Assembly: GCA_900767375.1 (NCBI GenBank)
Contig: CAAFYX010000128.1
Location: forward strand, 1-18,474
DNA: 18,474 bases
Source: Rikenellaceae bacterium
Lineage (GTDB): Bacteria; Bacteroidota; Bacteroidia; Bacteroidales; UBA932
Reading direction: 5' to 3'
Shown here in pieces: positions 15,862-18,474 of the stretch (position 1 is its first letter; each line of letters starts with the position of its first letter). Below the pieces are notes generated by a model. The model was not told where the DNA came from and made no database searches. It was given only the letters and a program-made list of their open reading frames with translations. Both the position numbers and the translations under genes were made by a program.

Positions 15862-18273
15862 ATGAAAAAGGTATTTAACATCTTAAGGAACATCTTTGCG
15901 GCCTTAGGTCTGGTACTGAGCATCGCTCTGGTCATTGTTCTGTGCAGTGATGAGTATGCCGCTATCAGGGGTGGGGCCAATCAGGAATCGGTCAGCCACA
16001 TAGAAACCCTGAAACTGTCCGGGCCATATGGCAGGGGCAAGGTCAAGTTCAACATCCACCCCGTCATCGACTCTGAGAGAGCAGCTGAAATAAGGGATTA
16101 TTTCCAGCTTGACACTCTTTACGAAGAAACGGCTTCAACCTGGGAAAAGACATTGGCGATTGCCCGATTTGTTGCAACCAACGTTCCCCACGCCAATCAG
16201 ACAATCCAGCCCGAGAAGAGGAACGCCATCTACCTATGGGAATACACGAAGAACACTGAGTCGGCATTCAATTGCAGGCTTCACAGCATTATGATGTTCG
16301 AGTTGCTTTCATCTATTGGGGTTGAAGCCACTTATATCACGTGCATGCCTGAAGACTGCAATGACACTGACTGCCACGTGGTCAATCAGGTCTGGCTCCC
16401 GGAACTTGGCAAGTGGGTGATGATAGACTCCGACTCCGGAGGATTCTATGCCACTGACGAGGACGGCAACCTGCTCTCGTTGCAGGAAATGAGAGAATCA
16501 TATATCCAGGGGAAGCCAATTCTCTATCATCCGCAGTTTACTGAAACCGGAGGCTCTGACAACTGGTATTACGACTATATGGCCAAGAATACCTACTGGT
16601 TCTCCTGCTGGGAGGCCATCCATTTTGACCAGGAACCGGCAGCGGGAATAGATGCCGGAAGATATATCCACCTTGTCCCGAAAGGCTTCAAACCATTCGG
16701 CACAAATATCACAGACTTGGTGACAAGTGATTCCGGGCAGTTTTGGGCAGCCCCGGGCCGGTCGGCTGATCTTCTTCTTGAAGACTTCGATTATTTCTTC
16801 CAGGCATTCGAGCAGACACATCCCGACCCTTATACCGCTTTCGGTGGAGATAGATGCTTCCACAAAGAAGTGAAGAAGCTCCGCCGTTCATTAAGCCGTG
16901 TTGACGGGCTGGATGCAGACCGCCTTCAGACGGAAATCGGCCGTTTTCTCGTACCTCTGCACGATGGTCATACGTATTGCGGGCGGATGAAATATTCCAA
17001 AGATTCCGAGGTGAGATTCCTGCCGCTGAATCTGCGGACCATGACAGACGGATTCTTCGTGTGGAGCACGCTGGAAGAGTTCAAGGGGCTGCTTGGGGCT
17101 GAAGTTCTGAGTATCGGAGGCCAACAGCTGGACAAGCTTATGGACCGATTGGCGGAATATGTCACTTCTGAGAATATTTATGGCCTGTACGGTGCAGTCA
17201 GCGGCTGGCAGATGAGCAGCACTGCACTTTCACTGATGCTTGATGACTTTGACGGCAAGGAGGTGAAAATGGGATTCAGAACCATTTCCGGTGCCGATAC
17301 GACGGCTGTTTTGCCGATGCTTGCTGATGGTGTGATGAAAACGGCTTCTTTCAGTTCGATGCCGACCGACCCGCGTTTCCCATCCTCGAATTTCGAGTAC
17401 AAGTGGGCAGATAGGGAGCGGGGCGTAATGACTTTCAAGTGCAGCCACATTGTCTCACGAGACTGCCTTCAGTATATATTGGACCACGGGATGGGCGAAT
17501 ACGACGCGATAAAGGAATGGGCGTACGGAGATACGCCTTTTGATGAGATTCCAACCATAGCCGGGCGTTTCGGAGCAATGCTTTCCGAGATGAAGGAGGC
17601 AGGGGCTCAACATCTCATCATTGACCTTCGCGGCAATGGCGGTGGGTGGAGCCCGATAGTGTATCCTGTTCTGTATCAGCTCTACGGCGATGAGTATCTC
17701 ACCACAGACCTGGGATGCCGCTATGAGACGAGGCTTTCCGAACTGTACCTGCAGAAGAACAATGTGACCCTGGAAGGCTATAACGAGTGGCGCGGGACTT
17801 CCTACAAAACAGGTGACCTGATGTCAAGCGATGTTGATACAGTACCTGAGACCGTCAGCGACAGCCTCAGGAACGCCATTATCGACAGTTATATGTGTCT
17901 GGACAAGGATATTCTACGCGCACAGAACGGTGAGCCGCTTTACAGGCCGGAGCACGTGTACGTGGTGACCAACGAAGGTACTTTCAGCGCAGCTTTCCAT
18001 TTTACATATATGCTTTGGAAGATGGGTGCTACGATAGTTGGGGTACCAAGCTCTCAGGCTCCCAATACATTTATGGAGTCCACACCTTTCACATTGCCGA
18101 ACACAGGCATCCAGTGCTCCGTTTCCAATGCAATTCAGCGATTTTTCCCTGCAGACGACCCTCGTGCGAAGGTATTCTGGCCGGATTGGACTCCTAAATG
18201 GGAAGATTACAGACGCCTTGGCTTTGACTCCCGCGCTGATTTGCTTTATATACTTGAAAATATAAGTGAATAG
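15862..18273 (+). CDS. Membrane-anchored transglutaminase-like/S41 peptidase fusion
   Basis: An 803-residue protein with three parts. Residues about 9-28 form one hydrophobic span after a short basic start (MKKVFNILRN), so the rest should lie in the periplasm. Residues about 90-195 are transglutaminase-like with a plausible triad: C138 in FNCRLHS, H172 in CHVVNQVWL and D189 in VMIDSD. From about 300 onward is an S41 peptidase: an N-terminal cap with DGHT (H370), a PDZ-like stretch around GAEVLSIGGQQLDKL, IIDLRGNGGGW (D588-W596) and the nucleophile segment TNEGTFSAAF (S709). The Lys of CtpA-type Ser-Lys dyads is absent; together with H370 this suggests a Ser-His-acid arrangement as in tricorn or CPAF. 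Transglutaminase-like domains in bacteria often hydrolyse or are inactive, so the joint activity is unknown. It follows the GyrI-like gene by 18 bp. Confidence 0.82.
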   Translation: MKKVFNILRNIFAALGLVLSIALVIVLCSDEYAAIRGGANQESVSHIETLKLSGPYGRGKVKFNIHPVIDSERAAEIRDYFQLDTLYEETASTWEKTLAIARFVATNVPHANQTIQPEKRNAIYLWEYTKNTESAFNCRLHSIMMFELLSSIGVEATYITCMPEDCNDTDCHVVNQVWLPELGKWVMIDSDSGGFYATDEDGNLLSLQEMRESYIQGKPILYHPQFTETGGSDNWYYDYMAKNTYWFSCWEAIHFDQEPAAGIDAGRYIHLVPKGFKPFGTNITDLVTSDSGQFWAAPGRSADLLLEDFDYFFQAFEQTHPDPYTAFGGDRCFHKEVKKLRRSLSRVDGLDADRLQTEIGRFLVPLHDGHTYCGRMKYSKDSEVRFLPLNLRTMTDGFFVWSTLEEFKGLLGAEVLSIGGQQLDKLMDRLAEYVTSENIYGLYGAVSGWQMSSTALSLMLDDFDGKEVKMGFRTISGADTTAVLPMLADGVMKTASFSSMPTDPRFPSSNFEYKWADRERGVMTFKCSHIVSRDCLQYILDHGMGEYDAIKEWAYGDTPFDEIPTIAGRFGAMLSEMKEAGAQHLIIDLRGNGGGWSPIVYPVLYQLYGDEYLTTDLGCRYETRLSELYLQKNNVTLEGYNEWRGTSYKTGDLMSSDVDTVPETVSDSLRNAIIDSYMCLDKDILRAQNGEPLYRPEHVYVVTNEGTFSAAFHFTYMLWKMGATIVGVPSSQAPNTFMESTPFTLPNTGIQCSVSNAIQRFFPADDPRAKVFWPDWTPKWEDYRRLGFDSRADLLYILENISE

Positions 18274-18282
18274 CATTTTTAT

Positions 18283-18384
18283 ATGAGTGACAGAAAGTAC
18301 TACCTTGACAACTTGAAGGTATTCCTTACGGTCCTGGTCTTACTGCGAGCTCAAGTGCCTCGTGGCACAGCTGCGGATCGATAA
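18283..18384 (+). pseudogene. Stump of an acyltransferase-3 family gene (5' end only)
   Basis: The frame reads MSDRKYYLDNLKVFLTVLVL and then leaves the family, ending after 33 residues. The first 20 residues closely resemble the start of acyltransferase-3 (OafA/YrhL-like) integral membrane O-acyltransferases, which are normally about 350-400 residues long with ten or so spans; the usual His-containing continuation of the first helix is missing. In the second frame, 18341-18397 reads YCELKCLVAQLRIDNLNI and stops overlapping the start of the next gene, consistent with an internal deletion joining the start of the acyltransferase gene to the tail of another or the same gene. The start is 9 bp after the fusion-protein gene. 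Non-functional is inferred; an assembly error is the alternative. Confidence 0.6.
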
Positions 18385-18393
18385 CTTAAATAT

Positions 18394-18474
18394 ATGATGA
18401 TTTTGGAAACAAATAGATTGATTCTAAGGCCTTGGCGCGAATCGGACGCCGAAATGCTGTTCAAATATGCGTCC
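18394..18474 (+). CDS. GNAT-family N-acetyltransferase, 3'-truncated by window edge
   Basis: Only 27 codons are in the window, reading MMILETNRLILRPWRESDAE and then MLFKYAS. LETNRLILRPWRESDAE is the characteristic first strand and helix of RimJ/RimL-type GNAT acetyltransferases, which use acetyl-CoA to acetylate protein N-termini or small molecules. The acetyl-CoA-binding segment lies outside the window. Two consecutive ATG codons (18394 and 18397) are possible starts. The start overlaps the frame-2 tail of the acyltransferase remnant (TGA at 18395-18397), suggesting an older overlapping gene pair. Substrate cannot be inferred. Confidence 0.75.
   Translation, partial: MMILETNRLILRPWRESDAEMLFKYAS

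Noticed and set aside
15862..15951. Lipoprotein signal at C28 of the transglutaminase-S41 protein
   Set aside because: The residue before C28 is Leu, not the small residue that a lipobox requires, so a plain membrane anchor is more likely.
1..18474. CRISPR array, tRNA, rRNA, insertion sequence or phage genes
   Set aside because: No direct-repeat array, cloverleaf-sized gap, transposase or integrase motif was found; every gap between genes is under about 100 bp.

Overview
The window looks like chromosomal DNA of an uncultured member of the Bacteroidota, most likely Bacteroidales. The reasons are Bacteroidota-type -7 boxes (TAnnTTTG) just upstream of mutS, the DUF4380-like gene and the GH2 gene; few Shine-Dalgarno sequences; tightly packed same-strand gene runs; and gene types common in gut Bacteroidales (secreted GH2 enzyme, YfhO-type membrane protein, DUF4380-like secreted protein, S41 peptidase). 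Genus cannot be assigned by eye. No tRNA, rRNA, CRISPR array, insertion sequence or integrase is visible, and no intergenic gap exceeds about 100 bp.

Layout. (1) 1-4757, + strand: the 3' part of an aldose 1-epimerase gene (galM-like), thyA, folA and two tandem sodium-dependent neurotransmitter:sodium-symporter-family transporters, separated by 0 to 27 bp and probably co-transcribed. ThyA and FolA form the dTMP/tetrahydrofolate cycle. (2) 4758-4835: a convergent gap holding a perfect 18-bp inverted repeat. (3) 4836-7086, - strand: a secreted DUF4380-like protein followed by a GT4-type glycosyltransferase. (4) 7087-7178: a divergent promoter region. (5) 7179-13181, + strand: mutS, a YfhO-like multi-spanning membrane protein and rsmA (ksgA). 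(6) 13258-15075, + strand: an exported GH2 enzyme with both catalytic glutamates and the NxK motif linked to glucuronidases. (7) 15145-18474, + strand: a more AT-rich accessory-looking stretch with a cysteine-rich GyrI-like effector-binding protein, a membrane-anchored transglutaminase-like/S41-peptidase fusion, a stump of an acyltransferase-3 gene and the start of a GNAT acetyltransferase gene.

Most of the window is ordinary housekeeping and metabolic sequence. The parts most worth a second look are the transglutaminase-S41 fusion next to the cysteine-rich GyrI-like gene, a possible frame switch at the end of that GyrI-like gene, the broken acyltransferase remnant, and the long palindrome between the convergent genes. 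I do not see clear evidence for a wholly new system; the fusion protein and its neighbour are the best candidates for something not well characterised.
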